A DNA stretch of 64,000 bases from Tetracentron sinense (Eukaryota > Streptophyta > Magnoliopsida > Trochodendrales > Trochodendraceae): NCBI GenBank assembly GCA_015143295.1, contig CM026574.1:15688938-15752937 (forward strand), written 5' to 3'. Positions 46,501 through 58,850 of this stretch are shown here, in pieces. Position 1 is the stretch's first letter, and every line of letters begins with the position of its first letter. The position numbers and the translations under genes were made by a program. The notes under the pieces were generated by a model. That model made no database searches. It was not told where the DNA came from and saw nothing but the letters and a program-made list of their open reading frames with translations.

Positions 46501-47687
46501 ACAGCATTACCAATATCATCTCTCGATTCCAACCAATTACCTTGAGAATCTTGAATACGCGAAATACAATTTTTACTTTTCCTAGAGTTAGAAACCAGAT
46601 GAAAGAATTTAGTATTATTATCACCTTCTTGAAGCCATTTAATACGAGATTTTTGACGCCAATAAATTTCTTCCTGAAGAAGAACAATTTGCATATCAAC
46701 CTTAAGAGTATTAAGCTGAGTGGCTTGACCAATATCCCAATTATTTTGAAGGACTTCTTCAAGGCTGCTTATTTGAGGCTCAAAGTCTTTGATTTTTTGA
46801 AAAATATTTCCAAAAACATTTTTGTTCCAGTTCTTGAGAGAAATCTCAAGTCTTTTAAGCTTGAGAAAGAAAGCCGAAAGAGGATTAGAAGAAATAGGAA
46901 TAGCCCAGGATTCAGAAACTACTCTTAAAAAATCAGGATGATGGACCCACATTTGTTGAAATTTAAAAGAAGAAAGAATCCTAGAATTATCCTTACCAAA
47001 AGTAAAGGGGAGGGGAGAATGATCAAAAGTTAGTCTAGATAAATGAGTAACCGAGGAAAAGACAAACTGAAAACTCCAATCAGAACTCAAAGGAACTCTA
47101 TCCAAATGGGCATAAATACGGTTCAAACCTACTTGGTTATTACACCAAGTAAATTTATTTCCACTAAAACCTGCATCCAACAAACTCAGATCATTAATCA
47201 TGCTATTAAAGTCAAAAAGGGATTCAATATTTACATCCCTACCACCCAACTTTTCAGCAGAATTAGAGATAACATTAAAATCACCTCCAACGCAAAAAGG
47301 ACTTGAATAAGAAGAAAAAGAAGTACAAAGATCCATCCATAGGGACATACGTTCTCTGTTAGTACATTTTGCATAAATAAAAGCACATTTGATGGAAGGT
47401 AAACTAACAGAAGAGACATCCACTATGATCATTTGGTCAGAAGAAGAAACAAATGAAACTTGAATTTGATTCGTCCAAAATAACCATATCTTAGAATGAG
47501 AACAGGAAGAATCCAAGTGATTATCCATTCCTATAAAAGAACAAATATCCTGCAAAGAATCAAAATTCTTTTTAGGTTTAATTATAGCAGTCACCATAAC
47601 TTTGTTAGATGCAATCAATTGCTTAAGTCTAGTTTTAGATGCAAGATTGCCAATACCTCTAATATTCCAAATAAGAAAATTATTCAT
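43556..47687 (-). pseudogene. LINE ORF2: endonuclease, reverse transcriptase, zf-RVT, RNase H
   Basis: It starts MNNFLIWNIRGIGN. The AP-type endonuclease has GGDFNVI, NKFTWCNN and FDHSPLPF, and runs to 46287, where TAG replaces a probable Trp codon in HSC-*-DII. The RT segment (45918-45379) has GLHQGDPLS and the catalytic LLFADDTLIF. The zf-RVT part is near 44537-44200. The RNase H domain has NVDGASKGNPGLAGGGG, VETRALLDGL and ESDSNN, ending MFKRS at 43556. The four main open pieces lie in changing frames, so at least three frameshifts and several stops are present. The RNase H domain places it in the plant L1 group that acquired this domain. Confidence 0.85.
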
Positions 47688-47952
47688 CAATAACTTTATT
47701 ATTTTCAGAAACCAATAGAGGAACCATAGTTCTAGATCGAGTAATTCTATCAATAAAATTCACATTCTTCCTCTTTTTGCTCTAAATTTTCTCTTAGGAG
47801 CTGTAGAGCACAAGTTAGAGAATAATTCAGATTAAAGCAATCTTTGAGAAAATTTTCTCCCCTCTTCCTTAAAAAGATCTATATCCTTTTTCAAGAATTG
47901 AGGAGTGTTAGAATGATATTCATAAGATTGAGAGGATTCCCTCAAAATATTC

Positions 47953-49905
47953 TCAGAATAAAAAAAATTTATTCAGTTTATAAGTCCCTTCCAATCTTCC
48001 ACCAAGTTTTTTCCACATGTGATAATGTTTAAAAAGGTGGTTATTCAATCTAGACATTATGTTTTCTTTCACTTTAATTCCTTGTATTTCAGAAAAGGAT
48101 AGCATATTTTCAAATTCCAGAATTTTTCCAGTTCTACTAGGTTCCAACCAACAATTTTCAGATGTATTCTCATGATTTAAATTAAAAACTTGATTTGTAT
48201 GGGGAGAGCTATATACCTCATCCTCCGAAACTATCTCTGAGTCTGGCTGATTCTCTAAAAGATCATCAACAATTTTAAAAATTTTTCCAGTGGTCATAGA
48301 GTTTTCAAGAATATCTTTTAGTTGTTGTAATGAACCAAGACTCGAGATCATACCTGAGGAAGGGAGATGGATGATTTCTGAATAAGTGATAGGAAGATCA
48401 ACCTTACCAATATTTTCCACAGCTACAAGAAGATCCGATGTCATATCATGAAATTTTAGAGTCGGGACTGTTACACCATCTTGCCTATAAACTTCAGCCA
48501 TGCAAAAACTTGTGGCTTGAGCAAATAATATTCGGTCTCTTTGGAGTTGCTTGGAGCCTTGAATCTGATCTGAAACACTACTAGGAGGTCTAGTATCCTT
48601 ATTAATCTCAATAATAGAAAGAAGCATAATATCTTGAGAGATCTTAATCGGGACTGCATCACCATCGATGATCAGATCTGCTTCTACCAAGTCCTTTTCT
48701 GCAGTATCTAACGGCAATAGAGAAGAAATATTTACAGATCTGAAATTCTGATCGTGGATCTGAACTGGGCTACAACCAGACATGATTTCTATTGGAATAT
48801 CTTGCTGTTTTTCTTCATTAACAATGATAATAGATGGCAAAATACTGTTAGATGAATTAGAGAAGATACAAGTATCTTTATCATGGTTGTTTGGAGTATC
48901 TGTGGATATATCTACCAGAGGCGAGGAAGAAACTCCAACATCTTGTCCAGAATCTTGATCCATAGGATTCTTTCTTGTCTGGGATGATAGAGGGTGATCC
49001 TCCTTAGGTGTTTCCAACGTATGGAATCTCTTTAACACCCATTGCTTCATTTGGTTCTTTGGAGGTTCTTCAACCTCTTTTCTATTTGCAGATCTGCTAG
49101 TGTTGACTCTACCTATCGAACAAGAAGAAATCTCATGCCCAAGTTTTTTGCACTTCACACAATATCGAAATTTTTTCTCGTACTCGACTGATTGCCACAC
49201 CTTCCATGATCTCCAACACCCAACCAAAAACGATCCCGGTTTTTTTTGAGAAGATCTATCTCCACACAGATTCTTGCAACACTCGGCCTTGTGAGAGATT
49301 TGGTTGCTCCATTGATCTTCAGCACTTTCCCAAAAATGCCACCAATAGAAATAAGTGCTGAATCATTGAATAGGTGAAGGGGATGGTTTGGGAAACTCAC
49401 CCAAATTGGAACTATGGATGGTTCCATCCCCGATAAGAAAGAAGGGGTCCATTTGAAGAAGCGAAATAGAAAGCCATTGATGTATACTACTTCTTTAAGC
49501 CAAACCATTAGGTAATCTTCTTCCGATGAAAATCGAAAAAGAAGATGCCTAGCATCAAGAATTCCAACAGAAAAAGCAAGCCGTAAGCCCTCTTTTTTTT
49601 TCATATGGATCTTTATTTCATCCAGTTTAAGGCGTCCATAAGAACACTTTGCTATTAGGGAAAACTGGTGGGGAGCAGCAAGAATGGAAGACTCTTCTTC
49701 AGAAAAAAAAATGGCTGGTTCACCTCTATAAGAAACTGATTTTTTCAGTGGTGTAGAAGGAAGAAGAGAGGGGGTATTAACCAAGGAAGTAGATGAGGAT
49801 TTTGCAAGAACTTCAGCAAAAGAGAGGGGAGGGTCTGGTGGTCTTGAGGAAGATGATCCTTCCCCACCGCCGGCAACCCTAGGGTTCGCCGTTGGAGCAC
49901 GATCT
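47953..49905 (-). pseudogene. LINE ORF1: DUF4283 nucleic-acid-binding and CCHC knuckle
   Basis: From about 49900 the frame reads SFAEVLAKSSSTSLVNTP, then a DUF4283-like domain (RLAFSVGILDARHLLFRF, WTPSFLSGMEPSIVPIWV, FGKVLKINGAT). After a frame change near 49230, at a homopolymer of eight A on the coding strand, it reads FRYCVKCKKLGHEISSC, a CX2CX4HX4C zinc knuckle, and a long polar tail. Plant L1 ORF1 proteins bind the element RNA. No clean ATG is seen at the start. Confidence 0.8.
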
Positions 49906-50331
49906 CAAAGCTTTTGCTATCATGCACCTAAAAACCTTTTTTCTGCTAACATGCACCTCCAGAGCAAATGTAATAATTGTACCGGATTCTTGTTTTGGCC
50001 CCCAAATCTCAAGGACAACAATTAGGAATAGGTTATTTCAACCCAAAATTTCAGCATTTTTAGAGAGTGTTCGAGGGAATGAATTTCAGGATTAACAAAG
50101 TTGTGTTATCCTATTTCTTTTGATTCCTCCTTGACTATACATATATCCAAATGTACTTTTTAAAATTTCAAGGGTTATCAAGGAGGCCTGAAATATCAAA
50201 GTGAAGGGCACACCCATGTTCGAGGTAGTACAAAAACTCTGGTATCCAAAAAAGGCGTTGTGCATGTTTTTAAGGAAGTCAAATATGTCGCGGCTCACTC
50301 TTATTACTAGAAGAGTTTGCCCCAGACCACT

Positions 50332-50452
50332 TAGGGGTGTCAACGGGTTGAATTTAGGCCCCAAAACCTTCTTCTAAATGTGTTGGGACCGAGTCAAGCT
50401 AATTTAAAAATCATTAAAATTCAAGCCCAAGCCTGGCCCATTGATACCCCTA
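50332..50452. mobile_element. 121-bp hAT-like MITE
   Basis: TAGGGGTGTCAACGGGTT on the left is mirrored by AATGGGCCAGGC-type sequence ending TTGATACCCCTA on the right. The flanks AGACCACT and TTACCACT match at six of eight bases. Confidence 0.65.
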
Positions 50453-50762
50453 TTACCACTACCACATTCCTTCCTTTTTGGGTATGTGACATCATTTATT
50501 TAGGTCAATAATGTAGGTTAGGAGTTAGGTTAGTACAAATGTGGGCCTCTCAACCGCCATACTGATAGATTCGAACTAAAGTTCTCGCCAGTTATCCACA
50601 CTCTTCCAAATCCTCCCCAGTTATCCACAAAAACCCCATACATGCTTTAATTCATTGATAGCACAACATCACACTCTTTACTCCATTCTTTTCAAATCAC
50701 AGTTATCAACACAAGGATCAATACTCATCCTCTAACCATCTTAATTCTACTGGGAAAGCTAA

Positions 50763-51178
50763 GGGTGCGTTTGATTTTGTAGAATTGGGGAAAGGAATTC
50801 TCAATCCATCCCATAATTCCAATTTCATTGTTTGGAGAACATTATATAAATGGTGAAAATGAAATTCACCAATTCCACATGGAATTGGAGTGGTGATTTC
50901 ATAAGCTAAATAAATGCAATTTAAATCCTTTACAGAGGGGTTTTAATAGACAATTCCATTGTGCTATGAAATTGGAGGGGTTTTAATAGACAATTCCATT
51001 GTGCTATGAAATTGGATAGATAAGAGAGCCCGATAAAAACTATTCAACTCTCCATCTATAAAAATTGTTCAGCTCCACATCTCTCCATCTCGTTGTCAAT
51101 AGGCCAAAGAGACATTGTTGTGAATCGGACAGCCACAACCAATGGGTAAGGTAATGTGTTAGTGTGTGTATCTAACTC

Positions 51179-51211
<33 letters not shown>

Positions 51212-52683
51212 AGGATATAAACTCATCTAGTGGAGAAGGAATCATGGTGGAATCGAGAGAGTATATAGGTCAACCTCATGTGGACCGAGTGTGTTTGTAT
51301 GTTGACCTATGTTAGTGTATATGTGTGTGTTTAACCATTAACCAAAAAAATCAAATGTGTTATACTTACCCAGACTTGGATGGTTAGTGTCACCTAATTA
51401 TTCACACATTGGTTAGCCGTTGCTAACCGTGAGTCCATACAAGTTTTCCTTCCTCTCACCCAAAGATAAACACTTTTGGTGAGATGGGTTGGGTTGGGTT
51501 CAGCCTCATGAGGACCGAGAGTGTGTGTTGGACTATGTGTTTGTGTGTGTTTAACCATTAACCAACAAAGAAAGTACATGGGGATTTCATAAACACAACA
51601 CAATACATCTATAGCACATTATGGTTGAATTTCAAGCCTTGTAACTTAATTGAATGGGGAAGGTGTAGAGAATGCTGGTACCTATCGTTACAAAGCCATA
51701 GAAAATTAGGACGATCTTGTATTATTGTTTGGAAAGTATAAAGCGATTTAGGAAGGTGCAGAGAACGATATTGATGCTGACGAAATTATGCTAGATGAAG
51801 ATGACGAAGTTATGCTAGATAAAGAGGCTTGTGATGTAGAACCAACCTCATTGGGGCTTGATGATATAGGTGTCGATGAAGCTATCAACACCCATACAAC
51901 ATGTGCACGAGCACAAGCTATAGCATCCTCATCATGACAATCCACCACAAAGAAGAGGGAAGACAAGTAGAAATAGCTGGTATTGCAGAGATGGATGAAT
52001 CAATTAAAAAATATATGTTAGTTAAAGCAGAACAACTTTGTGCAAAAGAAGTGTATGAAGAGGTTTCCAAAGAGGTAGATCTTACTAGAGCGGAATGGCT
52101 AGATGCAAGCCCATTGATCATAAGTGGGAAAGTTGAAAATTTTGCTTGTTAAAGGATCTTCATGCTGAAGAAAAGTAGGATTAGATATTGTTGCACTTGA
52201 GTCGTCTCCTTTATTAGGATCCATATCAGTAGTTTAGTCATGCATGAAATATTTTTTTAATATTTTTCAGAAGACAAGTGATCATACTTTGTATGCCTTT
52301 GGACACATTTTCACGGTGGCTGTGTTTTTGTGATAGTGTTAGTATAAATATATTTGGACAAAGAATTCAATATAGGATATGATCGTTTTAGAGTAGCATA
52401 CTACTAATATTTTGTTTATTCAAGATGTATTTGTGTAGATGTATTTCTATATAGTTTATTTATGTATTGATGGGATCTAATCCCAATGGATGATGTCTTG
52501 TATTTTGATGATATTTTTCACATAATTTTTATTTATCCAAATAGTGGAGTTGAAAATTTTGCAATCTAATTCCATATTTTCAGTAGTGCATCTAAACGAT
52601 AGAATTTTGAATTCTGTGGAATTAAATTCAGTAGTTTTTAATTCCATGGAATCTAATTCTTTGGATCAATTCCAATTCTACCC
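50763..52683. mobile_element. PIF/Harbinger-like element with TAA target duplication
   Basis: It begins GGGTGCGTTTGATTTTGTAG and ends (reverse complement) GGGTAGAATTGGAATTG. TAA flanks both ends (50760-50762, 52684-52686), as in PIF/Harbinger insertions. Inside are a 40-bp duplication (AATAGACAATTCCATTGTGC) at about 50938-51014, a GA microsatellite at about 51186-51211, and an acidic open stretch near 51755-51935 (DADEIMLDEDDEVMLDKE). A further open stretch runs to 52152. No transposase catalytic motif is seen, so it looks non-autonomous. Confidence 0.55.
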
Positions 52684-53009
52684 TAAAATTCTTCTTTTTT
52701 TTTCCTTATTGTCCTTATTGAATAGAATCAATATCAAGTTATCAAATCTAAGCATCTCGTAGTAATCATGTCTTCGATTAGATTTTATCTCCAAAGGGGA
52801 ATCTCTCCACACATACCCTTTTGTGTTTCCTAATCGCCTGCAAAGCACTAAAGTTGATGTTCAATATGATTATATTGCCTTGTATTGTGTTTCTCTTATG
52901 AAATTGAGGAGAATCAATATGTATTCAAATTATAGCTTTTGGGCATTAGGTATGCGGAAGTGCCTTACCGGATCTTCTAGAAATCAAGAATTATTTTCCC
53001 ACTCAGACA

Positions 53010-53640
53010 TCTTGCTAGGGCTTCTCATTCACCTTCCTTGGACGTCTTGATGAGGCTTCCAGATACAACTAATTGTATTCTTGGGTTACCACCTGTTCCA
53101 ATTTGAGTATCGGATAGGACACCTAATTATTAATTTCAAATATAAGGTATGTTGCGGAATTTGTCCAAAGATCAATATTCAATGACAAACATGATGACAA
53201 CCAAAATGAGAAAATGACATAGAGAAATAAAACAAACAACAACGAATGTAATTACACAAGACACAAACAATTACATGATTTGGGCTAAGCCAACGTTCAC
53301 AGGGCGATGAAAATCTTTGAGAAATCAGGAACCGTTTTCCCGTTCACCTTCCCTAGATGTCTTGCTAAGGCTTCTAGATACAACTAATTGTATTCTAAGG
53401 TCACCACTTTTTCCAATTATGGGATTAGATAAGACACCTAATTTTAATTTTAAATATTAGGTATGTTACGGAATTTACTCAATGATCAATCAAAAACAAA
53501 CACAATGACAACCAAAAAGAGTAAATGATAGAGTGAAAATATACAACAAAGAATGTAATTACACAAATGCAAACAATTACTTGATTTAACCTAAGCTAAC
53601 AGTGACGGGGCAATGACGACCAGAGTTCGTCACTATGAGA
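53010..53640. repeat. Tandem duplication of about 315 bp
   Basis: Two units share GATACAACTAATTGTATTCT, GACACCTAATT, GGTATGTTxCGGAATTT, GAATGTAATTACACAA and the phrase CTAAGCxAACxxTxACxGGG. No coding frame is supported. The adjoining 52690-53010 shows nothing else. Confidence 0.8.
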
Positions 53641-54156
53641 AACATAAAGAGATTACAAAGATCACTCTCTCATAGCGTCTCATATAAAAAAAATTAATTG
53701 AAAACCTTAAACCGTATGGACGCACGTGTGCGTGTGCCAAAATTTTTTTTCTCTGAGGTGGAGGCCCCGAACCCCCAAACAATATTCAAATATATGCCCT
53801 ACTCCTCTTTCTCGTAATCACGCCATCAGTTGTAATTGGAAAGGGAAGCACTGCTTCAACTGCTCATATTTAAACTTTGTTAGCTTCATATAAGCAAAAG
53901 AAAGAAAGAAAAAAGTTCTGAATACAGATATTTTCACCCGGTTACTCTTTGATTCATGTGAAGGATTTTTTTTTGCACAACTCAATGCCCATGTAACAAG
54001 ATTGTTAAGCAAAAAGTTGATCCCACTTTGTTTTCTTCCGACATTTGTAGTATTATGTACAATATTGCTTGTACTAAAGCTGCTAAGAAGGTTATAAAAT
54101 AATGGGTTGATATTTATTTTAGAACCTTCTTAGGGATTTTCTTAATGATTCCATAG

Positions 54157-54285
54157 TGTTATTTATTATTACGCCAAACAATGAGATCAACGTATCTCAT
54201 TTATCTTATTCTAAATTCAATCGTAAAATGTTATTTATTATTTTGCCAAACAATGAGATCAACGTATTTGAAGGGGAAAATTCCC
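54157..54285. repeat. Short tandem duplication
   Basis: TGTTATTTATTATT, then GCCAAACAATGAGATCAACG and TAT, occurs twice with a 73-bp offset. Confidence 0.8.
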
Positions 54286-55550
54286 ACAAACTCGCCACGC
54301 GTTAGTAGTTGATAGAAGGTAGAGAAGAAAGCACTTCAACTGTAGAAGAAAAGAAGAGGGTCGGGTGTGCACCTGAAATAGACTCCGATGATCAAGTCAG
54401 TATAAGAAAGAGACGATGAATAGTAAAACACTGTAACACTGAAATATTGTGAGATAGAACTCTGAGATGGAGGTTTTTGTATTATGTCTCTGGATAAACA
54501 CTGGAAAATATGCTCCAAAATCTCTGATCCTATGCATTGGGTCTCAAGGGGGTATTTATAGGTTTCAGCTCAGGATGCCCATAGATGACCATCGATGGCT
54601 TGGATGGCCATGCCATTAGCTTTACACTCATTACCAAATATGTCAGACATATCTAGAGCATTAAGTGTTTATACGCGGGAGCCTACAATCTCTAAGTCGG
54701 TTTCGGGTTGAAAACCCATCTGAAGTGACTAGCAATAAATGCTAGGACAGTGCTTTCCACCTAACATCAGAAACAAATAATCGCCTCCTGAGGATCGGGT
54801 CTTGATAGTCGGTCTCGCTATCGACTAAAGCACGGGTTTGTTGTTCACAACGAAGACGATATCGTTGTCTCGACAACTACAAGTTCGTTGTCTAGGAGAC
54901 AACGTTATCGTTGTGCAGAGCACAACGAGTCCATTGTCATGCACACAACGAATAAGTACTCAAAAGCACATACGAGCTCGTATCCACTATTATAACATCA
55001 AAAACATGATTGTAGTCACAACATACATATTTAAATACGAATTTTATCCTTTACACTTAGCCCCTTTATGATGTTTTGAACGTAGTTCAAAATTTTGAAC
55101 GCAGTTCAAAGCGTCATAAACCTCTTTGCATTTCAGGAGAAGAATACCGTAAGTCACAGAAATTGCTTGTGCTCCATTCTCCATTTTCTGCTGTTTATTA
55201 CTCCATTGTATAGTCACTGATCTCTTACTTGCACTATACGCAAAGATGTATTGCCGTGCCAGCCGTAATATGTTCACAAATCTACAATGCCTCATTAATG
55301 TATGACAGACTGTCATCATTGCTTTGCACGAAACTCGAGACGTTTCATTTGCTCTGACGGTTACTCTGTCTTTAAAAGACAATCATGCCCTTGTTGTCGC
55401 TAATGTGTACGTCTGAAATGAAGGCTAATTTCATCCTAAAGAAAGATTAGTCTGACATGCTATATTTAAAATTTATGGAAATGATTATCTTACCCCTACA
55501 TTTACCCACGTGAATGGTTACGATTGGGGCTATGCCCGTCTTTGCACTCT
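54285..55550. mobile_element. LTR-like promoter block with inverted-repeat clusters
   Basis: A TATA-like box (CCTATAAATA) lies on the minus strand at about 54551-54560. A dense inverted-repeat cluster (54841-54960) sits on its upstream side. A second pair of palindromes, TTTGAACGTAGTTCAAA (55075-55091) and TTTGAACGCAGTTCAAA (55094-55110), lies upstream of the plus-strand TATA at 55560. I read this as LTR-derived sequence bordering the gag-like fossil, but the LTR ends were not resolved. Confidence 0.4.
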
Positions 55551-55559
55551 GGAATTGCC

Positions 55560-58500
55560 TATAAATAGAAATGTGAAGAACTTCTTCTCTCTACTCAAAC
55601 TTGCACTATTACTCTGCCGGATTTGCATCTTTCGACGATTTGTAGCTCCTTGCTCTCTCTTTGCTTAGCACCGCATTCTGCTTGGTAAGACTTTCTTCTC
55701 TGCTATTTGCTCTAGTTTGTCATTTCATTCATAGCTACTGGTTGTTCGTTTGCCCTTAGCCCCTTGCTGATTTTCTGCGCCTTAACACACTTGGCACATT
55801 ACTAATTCCCTCTCTATACTTGTTTTCATTCTACCATCAGCCTTTGCACCATGTCTGCCGAAATCGTTAGAGTTGATAGCGATGATGAAGTCAGTTGCTC
55901 TGTTAGCACTCCTCACGGTGCGATTGCTACTGCTCTCAAACCCAAACCAAAACCAGTATACAAATATGCTCTTGACCACTATAGAACTCGATACGAAATT
56001 CCTCCTTATGTTTATCTTCATTTTAATGAAGAGGACATCCATCCTGACTATCGCTCCTTCTGCACTACTATTTACCTTGCTCAATTCGAAACTGGACGAC
56101 GATTTCCATTAGACCCCGTTGTTGATTCCGTCCTCGCTGTCGTTCAAATAGCCCCTGGACAAATGCACCCAAAATTTTACAAGTACATGTCTCTGATGAC
56201 CAAGTTCAACAGAGACAGATATAATATACAAGCTAGACATGTCTTCCACTTCCACCACACTGTGAAGTGCTGAGGGACCCCCCGAGGATAGAGACAATAC
56301 CTACTTCACTTAGAGTCAGAAACCCAAGATCCCTGATTTCGTCACACACCTCCCCGATATAGAAAGGGACTGGAAAGAATTACCCTTCATCAACTCCGGT
56401 GCATGGAGAAATGAAATCGCCCATCCTATTCCCAGCGAATTCTCCTTAGATTTGCTGAATTTGCTCTACTTCTGCTACTACATTTATACATTTCTGCCAC
56501 TACTGATAACAATTTCTTCTGCACAGAAATCTCCAAACCACGATTCACTGAACTTATGCCCGCGGAAGAACAACCTCTACGGGATATCCGCAAAGAGAAA
56601 GGGGACGAATATATTACTTGGAAGCCACTGCCAGCTCCTGAGTCTACACTTGCTGCGGATAACACTCTTCAAGATCTTAATATTAATGCACCTGAACAAT
56701 AGGTTAGAGAAAGAATGGTTGAACGTATGACATTATTGCACAGAGCACCATGATCAACCCGTCCTCCTCGCCTTACCACAATAGAGAAGAAGGCTGATAA
56801 GAGAGAAAGAGAAACAACTCTCAAAACACTAAGAGCAAAACGAGCTAGACGAGAAGCAGAATATGACCAAAGGCTTCGAGAACAACAAGGAAAAGAGAGA
56901 GCCGCCACAACTTCTATTTCACCCGAGAGAGATAGCGACGAAGAACTCTTTGGCTCAGACGACTTACTAGAAGATGGTCAACCTCTGGTCACCAGAATGA
57001 AGACTACCAATACCATGATTCTGACCCCTTTGCTTACTCTTGCTACTACTGCTGCTCCTGATCCCAACGCTGCCTCATCTTCTGCCCCACAATGAGAAAA
57101 AAATACAACGAAAAAATTTGCCGAGGAGTGGAATCCCGTCTTCCCACGCGGATACACACATCCCACAATTGCTCACATGACGATGGATCGTGAATTTATA
57201 GCCACATCTATGCTCTTCGCAATGAGGCTACCCGAAGACATCGCTACAACGAGAAATCTACACTTCATGGGGAAGTTCGGCGCTGCCACCCGAGCTATTA
57301 CCACGGTAAGGATTATACTTTCCTTTACACACTTTTATAATCAATCTACGCACCTCCATACTGATAACAGTCCTCTCTTCTAGATGAGTAATATGCTTGT
57401 TGAGATGTATGAAGACTATAATAACATCAGAAATACATCCACCAGACTAAAGGAGAGGGTCTTCGATCTGGAGAAGACAAAGGCAGAGGAGGCAAAGATG
57501 CTAAACCATGAACTGGCGAAGATGCAGACGAAATTAAAAAATGCTGAAGACAAACTCTCCTCAGCGATCACACAATGAGACACAGCTTAACAAGAGGCTC
57601 GCAAAGCTGAAGAAGGAGAGAAGAAAGCACTGGAACAGGTTGAAAAAGTCATCCTCCAGAGCAGCGAACTAGACGAGATCTCCAATACACTGTGCAGACA
57701 GCTCGAAACATCTGAGGCAGAAAAAGAAACCTTGGTGAAACAGCTTGAGGAGGCAAATGCCATAAAGGAGAAAGAGATCGAGGCCGCAAAAGAGGCTCTA
57801 ACGGAAACTCTCTGCATCCACTTCCAAACACAGATGGATTAGCTGATAGATGAAGACCGGAGAGAGACTGAAGACATAATAATGGGGCAACTCCGAGAAC
57901 AAGGAAGACTAACCGATTCTCAGTCTGATACCACTACTCAGGAAGACGCTCAAGAAGATACTTAGCATGGCGAAGAAGAAAGAAATTAAAGGACCTCTTC
58001 TACCCACTGAACCAGCTCCTGATACACCTGCTTAGCCTACTGATTCTCCATTGAAACTTACTACTGTAATTGTTATGATAGATGATGATCCCGTTGTATA
58101 GCTTTGCCCGCTATCGCTTTACTTCGTTGTAAATTGTTCATAAGTGAAATAGTTTTTGGCACATATGTCTCATTCACTATTTTGCACTTTTTGACACTTG
58201 CACAAAAAGCATATAATACGCATATATCATAGGAAAATAAGATAGAATAATTCATATGCTCTATGTGATGACAATACACACTTAGTATGGACACAAAGGA
58301 AAGCTATTGGAACTCACACACCCAGGAAATGACGCATGAATATATCGAAGAGATAAGACACCATGCTTGACACTATACAAACTATTTATCCCAAATCCTT
58401 AATGGACCCGTAGTAGGGCATTATGGTAACAGGCTCAGATAACATTGTAGACCACTCGTTTGCCTGAGACAATGGCACTGACGGATTCACAGATGCCCCA

Positions 58501-58850
58501 CATGAGTATTAAAGATTTGATGATCAGTTATTTGATAGCACATTTACGATATTATATCATTCGATTACTCATAGAGACGACCTCATGCACCAAAGAAAAA
58601 TGATGCAAAACTGATAAGCTAAACGGAAGCTGAAGTAACATAATTATCACTGACCTTGGTATCTCCGGATCTTATCTCTATTACGCTATACTCGTATTAT
58701 TGGAGATCACTCTTGTTTGTTAATCACTAATTATACTGAAAAGGCACTAAACACCAGGATAAGATAGACAACGAAAGTGAGTTTATGCTAGCGAGATCAT
58801 GTCAACGAGTCTGAGATCGAGACAACGAGGACGAGTCCTCTCCAAGCAAT
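55560..58850 (+). mobile_element. Gag-like coiled-coil fossil, 'putative gypsy-type transposon' family
   Basis: A plus-strand TATA box (CTATAAATAG, about 55559) precedes a coding fossil. From 55851 it reads MSAEIVRVDSDDEV, IPPYVYLHFNEEDIHP and VVQIAPGQMHPKFYKYMSLM, like the plant gypsy-type transposon (Transposase_28-like) N-terminal domain. Later parts include FPRGYTHPTIAHMTMDREF (57135-57190) and a long Lys/Glu coiled coil (57384-57960). The whole resembles the known non-autonomous plant gag-like proteins. It is broken in roughly half a dozen places or more. No protease, RT or integrase is seen. 58000-58850 is untranslated and unassigned. Confidence 0.55.

Larger units (their letters stand above)
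43312..50008 (-). mobile_element. Near full-length L1-type LINE with RNase H domain
   Basis: A poly-T tract at 43312-43325 is the 3' tail. TCAAGGACAA at 43302-43311 recurs at 50009-50018 and is the target duplication, giving a 6.7-kb insertion. In minus order it holds ORF1 (about 49905-47953), ORF2 (47687-43556) and a 3' UTR with C-tract repeats. Both ORFs are broken (see their entries), so it is not active. The near-complete length suggests moderate age. Confidence 0.9.

Noticed and set aside
51748-51966. Ser-rich minus-strand frame
   Set aside because: It is the antisense shadow of the acidic plus-strand stretch (GAT/GAA codons read as Ser-rich).
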